NCBI GenBank assembly: GCA_965229605.1
Contig: OZ245892.1
Location: forward strand, 2,046,001-2,110,000
From: G965229605 sp965229605
Lineage (GTDB): Bacteria > Pseudomonadota > Alphaproteobacteria > CBDDJK01
Length of the DNA stretch: 64,000 nt
Direction: 5' to 3'
The position numbers and the translations under genes were made by a program. The notes under the pieces are model-generated. The model saw only the letters and a program-made list of their open reading frames with translations. It did not search any database and was not told the DNA's origin. This document shows, one piece after another, positions 40,199 through 49,047 of this stretch. How positions within the stretch are numbered: position 1 is the stretch's first letter; each line of letters opens with the position of its first letter.

Positions 40199-42424
40199 AT
40201 GTTTACAATTCATAAACGTGAAATGGAATGGGGCGGGCGCAAGCTGGTCCTGGAAACTGGTCGCATTGCCCGCCAGGCCGATGGCGCGGTGCTGGTGACC
40301 TATGGCGATACGCAGGTTTTATGCACGGCCGTTTACGATAAACAGGCCAAGCCCGGGATCGATTTCTTCCCGCTGACGGTCCATTATCAGGAAAAAACCT
40401 TTGCTGCCGGACGTATTCCAGGCGGGTTCTTCAAGCGTGAAGGACGGCCCAGCGAAAAGGAAGTGCTGACCTCGCGCCTGATTGATCGCCCGATCCGTCC
40501 GCTTTTTGCCGATGGCTTTCGCAATGAAACACAGGTGATTACAACGGTTCTTAGTCATGATATGGAAAATGACCCCGATATTGCGGCCCTGATCGGGGCC
40601 TCGGCCGCCCTGACCCTGTCCGGTGCGCCGTTTCTGGGTCCCATCGGTGCCGCCCGGGTTGGCTATGATGGCAGTGATTTTATCTTGAATCCAACGCCGC
40701 GCCAGCTTGCCAGCAGCCAGCTTGATCTTGTTGTTGCCGGCACGCAGGAAGGCGTGCTGATGGTTGAATCGCAAGCGCAGGAACTCAGCGAAGAGCAGAT
40801 GCTGGATGCGGTTATTTTTGGTCATACCCAGTTTCAGGCCGCGATTGATCTGATCATTGATCTGGCTGAAGCGGCGGCAAAAGAGCCGTATGATCTTCCC
40901 GCACCGCCAGACCGTGAAGCTGCGGTTAAAAGCTTATTGTGGGATAAAGCCCGCGATGGGTTGGCCAATGCCTATACGATTACGGCCAAACAGGCGCGGG
41001 TTGAAGCTCTTTCAAAAGCGCGTGATCAGGCCCTTGCCATGGTGGCCGAGGCCGCAAGCGAAGAAACACAGCATCAGGATGGCGAAATCGCTGGCGGACT
41101 TTTGAAGAAACTTGAAAGCGATATTGTGCGCGGGGATATCCTGCGCACCGGCAAGCGGATTGACGGGCGCAGCACCACCGATATTCGCGCCATTGATTGC
41201 CAAACCGCCCTGATTGCGCGGGCCCATGGGTCCGCCCTGTTTACCCGCGGTGAAACTCAGGCTCTGGCGGTGGCGACTCTGGGTACAGGTCAGGACGAGC
41301 AGATTATTGATGCGCTTGAAGGCGAATATCGCGAACGTTTCATGCTGCATTATAATTTCCCGCCTTTTTCGGTGGGAGAGACCGGACGTTTCGGCTCCCC
41401 GGGACGGCGCGAAATCGGCCATGGCAAGCTGGCCTGGCGCGCTATTCGCCCGCTTCTGCCCTCTTCAGAGGACTTTCCCTATACCATTCGGCTGGTCAGT
41501 GAAGTCACGGAATCCAATGGCTCATCGTCCATGGCGACGGTCTGCGGGTCCTCGATGGCGCTGATGGATGCCGGGGTGCCGCTGCCGCGCCCTTGTGCCG
41601 GGATCGCGATGGGACTGATCAAGGAAGGCGATGACTTTGCTGTCCTTTCGGATATTCTGGGCGACGAGGATCATCTGGGCGATATGGATTTCAAGGTTGC
41701 TGGCACCGAAGCCGGGATCACGGCCTTGCAGATGGATATCAAGATCACCTCGATCACGCCGGATATCATGCGTCAGGCTTTGGCGCAGGCTGCCGATGGC
41801 CGGAAGCATATTCTGGGTGAAATGGCGAAGGCGATCACCAGTGGCCGGGAGACGGTTTCATCGAATGCGCCGCGTATTTTTGCGCTGACCATTCCGAAGG
41901 ATAAAATCCGGGAGGTGATCGGCACGGGCGGCAAGGTCATTCGTGAGCTTCAGGAGCAGACGGGGGCCAAGATTGACATTGAGGACGATGGTCAGGTCAA
42001 GGTTTCTGCGGTGGACGAGGCTGCGGTCAATGAGGCGGTCGAGCGGATTCAAGGCATTGTTGCCGAGCCGGAGGCTGGTCGTATTTATCGTGGGAAGGTT
42101 GTGCGCTTGATGGAGTTTGGAGCCTTTGTCAATTTCCTTGGTGCGCGGGATGGTCTGGTTCATATTTCTGAACTGGCGGAGGGCCGGACTCGTGAAGTCT
42201 CGGACGTGGTTGAGGAAGGCCAGGAGGTCTATGTCAAATGTCTGGGAGCCGATGATCGCGGCAAGGTGCGTTTGTCGATGCGTCTGGTTGATCAGGAAAG
42301 CGGTGAAGAACTGCCGGACACCCGCCCGCCGCGCCCACAAGGTGGTCGTGATGGGGGTCGTGATGGCGGAGGCCGTGATGGTGGGGGTCGTGATGGCGGA
42401 GATCGCCGTCCCCGCCGCCGCTAG
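40199..42424 (+). CDS. pnp: polyribonucleotide nucleotidyltransferase (PNPase)
   Basis: Phosphorolytic 3'-5' exoribonuclease of the degradosome. 741 residues: two RNase PH domains (first with FFKREGRPSEKEVLTSRLIDRPIRPLF, second with FMLHYNFPPFSVGETGRFGSPGRREIGHG), a KH domain (IREVIGTGGKVIRELQEQTGAKIDI) and an S1 domain (GAFVNFLGARDGLVHISELA). The C-terminus is a tandem Gly-Arg-Asp tail (GGRDGGGRDGGGRDGG) ending in RRPRRR, encoded by a GGTCGTGATGG-like DNA repeat. Its own promoter and leader hairpin lie upstream. Confidence 0.97.
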   Translation: MFTIHKREMEWGGRKLVLETGRIARQADGAVLVTYGDTQVLCTAVYDKQAKPGIDFFPLTVHYQEKTFAAGRIPGGFFKREGRPSEKEVLTSRLIDRPIRPLFADGFRNETQVITTVLSHDMENDPDIAALIGASAALTLSGAPFLGPIGAARVGYDGSDFILNPTPRQLASSQLDLVVAGTQEGVLMVESQAQELSEEQMLDAVIFGHTQFQAAIDLIIDLAEAAAKEPYDLPAPPDREAAVKSLLWDKARDGLANAYTITAKQARVEALSKARDQALAMVAEAASEETQHQDGEIAGGLLKKLESDIVRGDILRTGKRIDGRSTTDIRAIDCQTALIARAHGSALFTRGETQALAVATLGTGQDEQIIDALEGEYRERFMLHYNFPPFSVGETGRFGSPGRREIGHGKLAWRAIRPLLPSSEDFPYTIRLVSEVTESNGSSSMATVCGSSMALMDAGVPLPRPCAGIAMGLIKEGDDFAVLSDILGDEDHLGDMDFKVAGTEAGITALQMDIKITSITPDIMRQALAQAADGRKHILGEMAKAITSGRETVSSNAPRIFALTIPKDKIREVIGTGGKVIRELQEQTGAKIDIEDDGQVKVSAVDEAAVNEAVERIQGIVAEPEAGRIYRGKVVRLMEFGAFVNFLGARDGLVHISELAEGRTREVSDVVEEGQEVYVKCLGADDRGKVRLSMRLVDQESGEELPDTRPPRPQGGRDGGRDGGGRDGGGRDGGDRRPRRR

Positions 42425-42467
42425 TCGTTCCTTCATTTACCCGCAGAATCATTAGCAGGATAAAAAG

Positions 42468-43757
42468 ATGAATGCAGATTACCATGTCAAAGACCTTGGC
42501 CTTGCCGAATGGGGGGCCAAGGAGATTTCTCTGGCCGAAGGTGAAATGCCTGGCCTGATGGCCTTGCGCGAAGAATATGCGGCCGCCCAGCCTTTGAAGG
42601 GAGCGCGGATTGCTGGCTGTCTGCATATGACCATTCAGACGGCGGTTTTGATTGAAACGCTTTTGGCCCTTGGGGCCGAGGTGCGCTGGTCTTCATGCAA
42701 TATTTTTTCCACTCAGGATCATGCGGCGGCGGCGATGGCGGCAAAGAATATTCCGGTTTTTGCCTGGAAAGGCATGAGTGAGGAAGAATTCTGGCATGCG
42801 ATTGATCAGACAATTATCGGGCCGCATGGCTGGCGGCCCAATATGGTGCTGGATGATGGCGGCGACCTGACCTTGCGTCTGCATGAAAAATTCCCTGAAT
42901 TGCTGAAAGATATTCGCGGCATCAGTGAAGAAACCACAACCGGCGTGTTGCGTTTATATGAAATGGCGAAAGCCGGAACTCTGGAATGTCCGGCGATCAA
43001 TGTGAATGATTCTGTGACCAAGTCGAAGTTTGACAATAAATATGGCTGCCGGGAAAGTCTGGTTGATGCGGTGCGCCGGGCCACAGATGTCATGATGGCG
43101 GGCAAGCGCGCCATGGTCTGCGGCTTTGGCGATGTTGGCAAGGGATCGGCTGAATCCTTGCGCCGGGCCGGGTGCCGGGTCATGGTCTCTGAAAGCGATC
43201 CGATCTGTGCCTTGCAAGCGGCGATGGAAGGCTATGATGTGGTGACCATGGACGATGCTGCCCCGGTTGCCGATCTGTTTGTCACCGCCACCGGCAATAT
43301 TGATGTCATCACCCTTGATCATATGCGGGCGATGAAAGACCGCGCGATTGTCTGCAATATCGGGCATTTTGATTCTGAAATTCAAGTCTCGGCCCTGCGC
43401 AATATGCAATGGGAAACCATCAAGCCGCAGGTTGATGAAATCACCTTTCCCGATGGCAAGCGGGTTATTCTGCTGGCCGAAGGACGGCTGGTCAATCTGG
43501 GCTGTGCAACCGGTCATCCCAGCTTTGTGATGTCTGCCAGCTTCACCAATCAGGTTCTGGCGCAGATTGAACTCTGGGCCAACAGCCAGTCCTATCAGAA
43601 GCAGGTCTATGTCCTGCCCAAACATCTGGATGAAAAAGTGGCGGCACTGCATCTGGACAAGGTCGGGGCAGCATTGACGCAGTTGAGCACGGCGCAGGCC
43701 AGCTATATCGGTATTTCAGCCACTGGACCGTTCAAGCCGGACAGCTATCGCTATTAG
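42468..43757 (+). CDS. ahcY: adenosylhomocysteinase
   Basis: Hydrolyses S-adenosylhomocysteine to adenosine and homocysteine, clearing the product inhibitor of methyltransferases. The NAD-binding motif GFGDVGKGSAESLR, VNDSVTKSKFDN and the terminal PDSYRY are all present in 429 residues. The stop TAG is the first codon of the 16-bp palindrome at 43755-43770. Because the C-terminus PDxYRY is universal in the family, the element entered exactly at the stop without altering the protein. RNase J follows 24 bases later. Confidence 0.97.
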   Translation: MNADYHVKDLGLAEWGAKEISLAEGEMPGLMALREEYAAAQPLKGARIAGCLHMTIQTAVLIETLLALGAEVRWSSCNIFSTQDHAAAAMAAKNIPVFAWKGMSEEEFWHAIDQTIIGPHGWRPNMVLDDGGDLTLRLHEKFPELLKDIRGISEETTTGVLRLYEMAKAGTLECPAINVNDSVTKSKFDNKYGCRESLVDAVRRATDVMMAGKRAMVCGFGDVGKGSAESLRRAGCRVMVSESDPICALQAAMEGYDVVTMDDAAPVADLFVTATGNIDVITLDHMRAMKDRAIVCNIGHFDSEIQVSALRNMQWETIKPQVDEITFPDGKRVILLAEGRLVNLGCATGHPSFVMSASFTNQVLAQIELWANSQSYQKQVYVLPKHLDEKVAALHLDKVGAALTQLSTAQASYIGISATGPFKPDSYRY

Positions 43758-43770
43758 GGTCCTGACCCTA
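43755..43770. repeat. 16-bp palindrome TAGGGTCCTGACCCTA (mini element)
   Basis: Same core as at 4482-4497, same orientation relative to the upstream gene. It provides the ahcY stop codon, and the AAAGGA ribosome site of rnj begins on its last base. Confidence 0.75.
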
Positions 43771-43781
43771 AAGGACTAAAC

Positions 43782-45554
43782 GTGGCAGCTTCGCCCAAAT
43801 ATACGCAAAAAGGATATATGCAGACCGGACTGCCGGGCAAGGATGAGCTTTTATTCCTGCCGCTGGGAGGCTGTCAGGAAATCGGCATGAATCTAAACCT
43901 CTATGGCCATGATGGAAAATGGCTGATGGTTGATCTTGGCGTGACTTTTGGCGATGACCGTGCGCCGGGGGTTGATGTTATCACACCAGACCCGACCTTT
44001 ATCGAAGAACGCCGCCAGGATTTGCTGGGGATCGTTGTCACGCATGCCCATGAAGACCATCTGGGCGGGATTCCATGGCTCTGGTCCTGTTTGCAGGTGC
44101 CGGTCTATGCCACCCCTTTTGCTGCCGCTTTCCTGCGCCGGAAATTGCGCGATGAAGGACTGGCCGGGACCATCCCCATTCATACCATGTCGCTCGACAG
44201 CCGCTTTGAACTCGGGCCTTTTGATATCGAATATGTGACGCTGGCCCATTCTATCCCGGAGCCAAATGGCCTGATGATCCGCACAAAGGCAGGCAATGTC
44301 TTTCATACCGGCGACTGGAAAATTGACCCGACCCCTGATGTCAACGGAGTCTTTGATCAATCGCGGCTGGCTGCCCTTGGTGATGAAGGGGTGCTGGCAC
44401 TGGTGTGTGATTCCACCAATGCCATGGTGCCGGGCCATAGTGAATCCGAAGCCGATGTCGCAAAGGGTCTTAAAAAAGTCATTGCCGGGCTGACCGGGCA
44501 GGTGGCGGTGACCTGTTTTGCCTCCAACGTTGCGCGGCTGCGGGCCATTGCTCATGCCGCTATGGACGCAGGCCGCCAACCGGCTCTGGTCGGACGGTCA
44601 CTCTGGCGAATGCACGATGCCGCCCGCGAAACTGGCTATTTTGACGGGCTACCCCCCTTTCTTGATGACCGCAAATTATCCGAAACCCCGGCTGATCAGG
44701 CCCTGATTATCTGCACCGGCTCACAAGGGGAACCCCGCGCTGCTCTGGCGCGCATTGCTCGCGATGATCATCCCTCGGTAAGGTTGGGGCATGGCGATAC
44801 CGTGCTTTTCTCCAGCCGCGATATCCCCGGAAATGAAAAGGCTATCGGGCATCTGCATAATAACCTCAGCCGTCTGGGCGTGGAAGTCATCAGCGGGCAT
44901 GAGGCGCCTATCCATGCCTCCGGCCACCCGTGCCGCGATGAACTCTTGCAGATGTATGGCTGGATTCGCCCGCAGATTCTTATCCCGGTGCATGGCGAAC
45001 AACGGCAACTTAAAGCCCAGGTTGATCTCGCCAAAATCAATCAGATCCCACACCAGATTATTCTGGACAATGGGGAAGTGGTCAGCCTGACCTCCAAAGG
45101 GGCGCACCGGATTGACGAGGTCTTTTCAGGCCGACTGGCCGTAAGTGGCGAAGAATTGATCGCTCTTGATGATCCAAGTATCCGCGAACGCCGACAGCTT
45201 GCCGAAGGCGGGGCCGCCCTGATTACGCTGGTGCTTGACGGGCAGGAACTTGACTATCCCCAGATTACGCTTGTCGGTTTGCCTGAGCTGGATTCAGACG
45301 AAGAGCGAATCCTCACCCGGCTTATTTTTAATGCCTATTCCGAGGGGCCTCATGGGAACAGCCCCCAATATAGCACAAGAAAATCAAGAGGGCGGCAGAA
45401 GTCAAAAGGCGGGCATAGAGGAAAAGGCACCCATAAAAAGGGCTTTGATGAAGCCATCTCGCCGTCCGAGCGCATAAGACGGGCTGTCCGCCGCCATTTT
45501 GCGACCCATCAAGGCAAGAAGCCGCTGGTGGTTGTACATGAAACTTTTGTTTAA
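43782..45554 (+). CDS. rnj: ribonuclease J
   Basis: Metallo-beta-lactamase/beta-CASP endo- and 5'-exoribonuclease. LPLGGCQEIGMN at about 27-38 opens the fold, the metal motif HAHEDH is at residues 88-93, VFHTGDWKID and the beta-CASP GSQGEPRAALAR follow, and ISGHEAPIHASGH with LIPVHGE supplies the later histidines. 590 residues. I use GTG at 43782 (AAAGGA at good spacing); ATG at 43818 is possible and would drop 12 residues. The basic C-terminal stretch with KSRGRQKSKGGHRGKGTHKK is unusual and may bind RNA. Confidence 0.92.
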   Translation: MAASPKYTQKGYMQTGLPGKDELLFLPLGGCQEIGMNLNLYGHDGKWLMVDLGVTFGDDRAPGVDVITPDPTFIEERRQDLLGIVVTHAHEDHLGGIPWLWSCLQVPVYATPFAAAFLRRKLRDEGLAGTIPIHTMSLDSRFELGPFDIEYVTLAHSIPEPNGLMIRTKAGNVFHTGDWKIDPTPDVNGVFDQSRLAALGDEGVLALVCDSTNAMVPGHSESEADVAKGLKKVIAGLTGQVAVTCFASNVARLRAIAHAAMDAGRQPALVGRSLWRMHDAARETGYFDGLPPFLDDRKLSETPADQALIICTGSQGEPRAALARIARDDHPSVRLGHGDTVLFSSRDIPGNEKAIGHLHNNLSRLGVEVISGHEAPIHASGHPCRDELLQMYGWIRPQILIPVHGEQRQLKAQVDLAKINQIPHQIILDNGEVVSLTSKGAHRIDEVFSGRLAVSGEELIALDDPSIRERRQLAEGGAALITLVLDGQELDYPQITLVGLPELDSDEERILTRLIFNAYSEGPHGNSPQYSTRKSRGRQKSKGGHRGKGTHKKGFDEAISPSERIRRAVRRHFATHQGKKPLVVVHETFV

Positions 45555-45581
45555 AAACCAATAGATGAAAGAAGGTGCATA

Positions 45582-47000
45582 ATGGAAAAACTGGAATTTT
45601 ACATTGACGGTAAATGGGTCAAGCCAAGTGGGTCGGACACGCTCGAGGTCATTAACCCGGCAACCGAAGCCGCGATTGCCACAATCGCCCTTGGCAACAA
45701 AACAGACGTTGACACAGCAGTGTCTGCAGCCCGCCGGGCGTTTGAAAGTTTTTCACAAACACCGATAAAGCAGCGGCTTGATCTGTTGACGACGATAAGA
45801 GAAATCTACAAACGCCGCCTTGATGATGTTGCGGATGCTATTCAAAGCGAAATGGGCGCACCGACCTCTCTTGCCAAAGGCGCACAAGCCATGGTCGGTC
45901 TGGCTCACCTGAAAGCCGCAATCAATGCGCTTGGCTCCCACGAATTTGAATATGAACACGGAAATTTTATCATCCGGCATGAACCCATCGGAGTTTGCGG
46001 CCTGATTACCCCCTGGAACTGGCCGATCAATCAGGTTGTGTCGAAACTGGCCCCTTGTATTGCCTCGGGCTGCACAGCGGTGTTGAAACCTTCTGAAATT
46101 GCTCCGTTGTCTGCGTTGGTGGTTGCTGAAATATTAGATGAAGCAAAGGTCCCTGCCGGTGTGTTCAACCTGGTCAATGGCACCGGACCTGTTGTCGGCG
46201 AAGCCATGTCAGCCCATCCCGGCATTGATATGATGTCCTTTACCGGCTCAACGCGTGGCGGTATCGCTGTTGCAAAAGCCGCCGCCGACAGTGTCAAACG
46301 CGTCAGCCAGGAACTGGGCGGAAAATCCGCAAATATCATCCTGGATGACCCTGACTTTGAAAAAGCAGTCAGTGCCGGTGTGAAACTATGCATGGATAAC
46401 ACTGGTCAGTCCTGCAACGCGCCAACCCGTATGTTGGTGCCTGCCGGGCGCAAGGATCAGGCCTATAAAATTGCAAAAGAAGCCGCCGAAAGCGTGATTG
46501 CTGGCGATCCAAAAGACGATGCAACGACCATCGGGCCTCTGGTCAGTGATGTCCAGTTTGCCAAAGTGCAAAATCTTATTCAACAAGGTATGGATGAAGG
46601 GGCGACGCTTTTGACGGGTGGAACCGGCAAACCGGATGGGCTGGACAAGGGCTATTATGCCAGACCAACCGTGTTCGGCGATGTCTCCAATGATATGACC
46701 ATTGCCCGCGAAGAAATCTTTGGCCCGGTGCTGGCGCTTATTCCCTATGACAGCATTGATGATGCGGTGGCGATTGCCAATGATACCGACTATGGCCTGG
46801 CGGCCTATATTTCCGGGCAGGATAAGGATCAGCTTGGAAAAATTGCCCGGCGTCTACGTGCCGGACAAGTGCATATCAATTATGGCTCTGGCGGCGCAGA
46901 GGCTCCCTTTGGCGGCTATAAACAATCCGGCAATGGCCGCGAAAAATCCAAATGGGGCCTGGAAGAATTTCTGGAAGTCAAAGCCATCATAAATCTCTGA
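45582..47000 (+). CDS. NAD(P)-dependent aldehyde dehydrogenase
   Basis: 472 residues. Catalytic Cys in TGQSCNAPTRM, general-base Glu in SQELGGKSANI, cofactor loop FTGSTRGG and the PWNWP segment that contacts the substrate entrance. The C-terminal APFGGYKQSGNGREKSKWGLEEFLEVKAI is typical of class 1/2-like bacterial enzymes. The natural aldehyde is not indicated. It starts 27 bases after rnj and ends 80 bases before tRNA-Lys. Confidence 0.92.
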   Translation: MEKLEFYIDGKWVKPSGSDTLEVINPATEAAIATIALGNKTDVDTAVSAARRAFESFSQTPIKQRLDLLTTIREIYKRRLDDVADAIQSEMGAPTSLAKGAQAMVGLAHLKAAINALGSHEFEYEHGNFIIRHEPIGVCGLITPWNWPINQVVSKLAPCIASGCTAVLKPSEIAPLSALVVAEILDEAKVPAGVFNLVNGTGPVVGEAMSAHPGIDMMSFTGSTRGGIAVAKAAADSVKRVSQELGGKSANIILDDPDFEKAVSAGVKLCMDNTGQSCNAPTRMLVPAGRKDQAYKIAKEAAESVIAGDPKDDATTIGPLVSDVQFAKVQNLIQQGMDEGATLLTGGTGKPDGLDKGYYARPTVFGDVSNDMTIAREEIFGPVLALIPYDSIDDAVAIANDTDYGLAAYISGQDKDQLGKIARRLRAGQVHINYGSGGAEAPFGGYKQSGNGREKSKWGLEEFLEVKAIINL

Positions 47001-47080
47001 TCATCCATCCTCCCATTGTTTGATTTTGCAGATCAATATGGTCAGATATCACGTGCTGTGATAAAGGAAATGATCAGGCA

Positions 47081-47156
47081 GGGCGCATAGCTCAGTTGGT
47101 AGAGCAGCTGACTCTTAATCAGTAGGTCGAGGGTTCGAATCCTTCTGCGCCCGCCA
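47081..47156 (+). tRNA. tRNA-Lys (CUU anticodon)
   Basis: 76-base cloverleaf with acceptor arms GGGCGCA and TGCGCCC, D-arm GCTC...GAGC, anticodon loop CTCTTAA giving CTT, TpsiC arm AGGGTTCGAATCCTT, and an encoded GCCA end. No duplicated 3' segment (attR) is visible in the window, and no integrase is adjacent. Confidence 0.97.
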
Positions 47157-47205
47157 GTCTGCACAACCCCGCAGATATATGGCTCCAGAGCCAGGGGAAG
47201 ATTCT

Positions 47206-48054
47206 TCACAATGTCTTTTTCAATTCAGTGAGATAGCTTGAGACTTCGTGTGCTTGCAAGACGGCATTGCGGATCAGCGCATCGAAATGGTCGATCATAT
47301 AGCGGATGTGGTTGTTGGTATTAAGGACGAAATAGCCTTGCCCGATATACATCACGGCGCGAATAGGGCCAAATACGGTGAAGGGGATTGAATAATGGTT
47401 GCGCTGGTCGAATCCGTAAAGCCGAACTTTCGGGTAGAATTCATCGAGCATTTTAACCATATATTCAAGCTGTTCTTTACGGGTGGCAAGCGGCAGATTT
47501 TCCCAGACTCCTTCGCCTTTGGCGAATTGTTGCAAGGCTTGAATCGGCAAACAGATTTCAAAATCATTATTGCTGGTGCGGGCATGGTCTTGCTGACTAT
47601 CACGGTCCTTGATGGCCTGGTCACCGGTTTTGACAACATAGTCTCCATATTCGTGATATAGAACAGCCTGCGTTTTCAACAATTCGGGGAAAGTGGTTGG
47701 CACATGGCGGATTTTATAGCCTGAAGCCTCATGCCGCCAGAGTTCAAGATTGGTATCAATCGGTGCGCGCCGACTTTCGGGGGTGAAATTCAAGGCCCCG
47801 TCCAGGAAAGTGGTGACAGTTCGTGGTTCATCTGAAATCCCAAGCAACCAGTCACAACTGACCCCGAGTGTCGAGGCAATCTGTGCCAGGCTAAAGCCAT
47901 TGGGCAAGCGCGGGTCCTTGCTGTTTAATAATTGAATAAGCGTTGAGCGATCAATCCCGCTGCCTTCAGCCAACTGCGTCTTGTTAACTCCGACCCATTG
48001 CATGGCCTGGATCAGATTTTCGCGAAATTGGCGGGCGGTGTCCTGCTTTTTCAT
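47206..48054 (-). CDS. XRE-family transcriptional regulator with C-terminal sensory-like domain
   Basis: 282 residues. An N-terminal Cro/CI helix-turn-helix (about 12-75: NKTQLAEGSGIDRSTLIQLL, then ANLGVSCDWLLG-like ASTLGVSCDWLLGISDEP) is followed by a 200-residue domain containing ETRR-poor, hydrophobic segments such as IPFTVFGPIRAVMYIGQGYFVLNTNNHIRYMIDHFDALIR. The C-terminal domain is not recognised; the size suggests ligand sensing rather than a phage repressor peptidase. AT-rich DNA upstream (48055-48197) separates it from the divergent DUF2061 gene and probably holds both promoters. Confidence 0.8.
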   Translation of the reverse strand: MKKQDTARQFRENLIQAMQWVGVNKTQLAEGSGIDRSTLIQLLNSKDPRLPNGFSLAQIASTLGVSCDWLLGISDEPRTVTTFLDGALNFTPESRRAPIDTNLELWRHEASGYKIRHVPTTFPELLKTQAVLYHEYGDYVVKTGDQAIKDRDSQQDHARTSNNDFEICLPIQALQQFAKGEGVWENLPLATRKEQLEYMVKMLDEFYPKVRLYGFDQRNHYSIPFTVFGPIRAVMYIGQGYFVLNTNNHIRYMIDHFDALIRNAVLQAHEVSSYLTELKKTL

Positions 48055-48197
48055 GTATTTTATCTCATTTTGTTTAATTTAAATATAAATTCATGATAAT
48101 TTTTTATTTTTATGATTTAAAACACATAACTATATCATTGTCACTTATTTATTGCCTTTATATAAAGACACATCAAGATATTGAAAGGTGACTGAAG

Positions 48198-48437
48198 GTG
48201 TACGAGCATCCCCTCCGTTCTCTAATCAAAGGCATTAGCTGGCAAACACTTGGTTTATTCTCGACCATGCTGATCAGCTATTGGTTTACAGGGGCTCTGT
48301 TCCAGTCGATTGGCATGGCCCTGACCTTGAGCGGCCTGTCACTGATCGTCTATGTCGCGCATGAAAGACTGTGGGAAAAACTGCCTTTTGGCCGCAAAAT
48401 CCCACCCAAAGACGAAGCCCGCTTAAATAGAGGCTAA
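48198..48437 (+). CDS. DUF2061 small membrane protein
   Basis: 79 residues from a GTG start. HPLRSLIKGISWQTLGLFSTMLISYWFTG is the DUF2061 signature (basic N-terminus then helix); a second hydrophobic helix (GMALTLSGLSLIVYVAHERLW) ends in the family's HERxW. Function of the family is unknown. Divergent from the XRE regulator. Confidence 0.8.
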   Translation: MYEHPLRSLIKGISWQTLGLFSTMLISYWFTGALFQSIGMALTLSGLSLIVYVAHERLWEKLPFGRKIPPKDEARLNRG

Positions 48438-48483
48438 GCCCTCCCTCTGAAAGAGTCACAGTCCGCAGGAACCAGGTGCGGGG

Positions 48484-48780
48484 GTATTCCTGCGTCCTGG
48501 CTAATTTTGTTGATTTTTTGCTGAAAGGGCAATAGACTCGTTCTCGTAATCAGGAAAAAGCTGATTATGGAGACTAATAAACTCCTCATAGATACGGCTT
48601 TGAATCGAGCCGTAAAAGACGATTCGTTTTCTCGTTTGGTCGAGGAGGCGACGTCATACAATAAGCGTTTACGCTGAAAGCGTTGCGGCTGTTTATCTAT
48701 GCAGTTTTATTAGCTCCTCGATCACCAGGAATCTTGGTGATCTGTTGTGAACAACATCAAGAGGACTTGAGAAAATGCCT
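48484..48780. repeat. structured repeat, long copy
   Basis: Shares its left about 50 bases (TATTCCTGC.TCCT...TTGTTGATTTT) and its right 28 bases (AACATCAAGAGGACTTGAGA onward to ATGCCT) with 51844-51936, which lacks the interior. The interior has inverted repeats CGTAATCAG/CTGATTATG (48545-48569, one G-T pair), TACGGCT/AGCCGTA (48593-48614), TCGAGGAG/CTCCTCGA (48640-48721), AGCGT/ACGCT (48664-48675), GATCACCA/TGGTGATC (48720-48742) and TCAAG/CTTGA (48757-48770). Confidence 0.65.
48567..48677 (+). CDS. possible 36-residue peptide inside the structured repeat
   Basis: ATG at 48567 opens 36 codons (METNKLLIDTALNRAVKDDS, then FSRLVEEATSYNKRLR) ending in TGA. GGAAAAAG upstream could be a ribosome site, but both it and the ATG fall in the CGTAATCAG/CTGATTATG hairpin, so translation would be blocked unless the hairpin opens. 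The peptide is amphipathic and charged. No family is recognised; it may be chance. Confidence 0.3.
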   Translation: METNKLLIDTALNRAVKDDSFSRLVEEATSYNKRLR

Positions 48781-49047
48781 ATCCCCCCAAACGGCCCCTT
48801 TAAAAAACGCTTTTTCACCCTTCATTATCAATATTTGTCATTGGCCCTATTTTCCATAGGGCCTGTTGCGATAGGACCGTTGCGATAAGCTGGGGGGTCA
48901 TTCACCCCTCCCGCAAGGCCATTATCATTGACTATAGCAAAATACCATTTTAACTATTATATAAACATAAATACTCTTTTTAATTTTATTAACGGGTATT
49001 CAGTCGAACTCTATGTTGTAAAGAAACATAACGAGCCTGCCTGAAAA

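Larger units (their letters stand above)
48438..49047. other. 610-base structured intergenic region
   Basis: No recognised gene. Features seen: inverted repeat CGCAGGAA/TTCCTGCG near 48464-48494; the long copy of a repeat family (48484-48780) with nested hairpins and a 36-codon ORF; hairpin GGCCCTAT-TTTCC-ATAGGGCC at 48843-48863; a direct repeat GTTGCGATA near 48864-48887; a GGGGT/ACCCC hairpin near 48894-48908; then an AT-rich stretch that probably holds the promoter of the secreted-protein gene. Confidence 0.6.

Noticed and set aside
47081..47156. tRNA-Lys as an integration site for a genomic island
   Set aside because: No integrase nearby and no second copy of the tRNA 3' end in the window.
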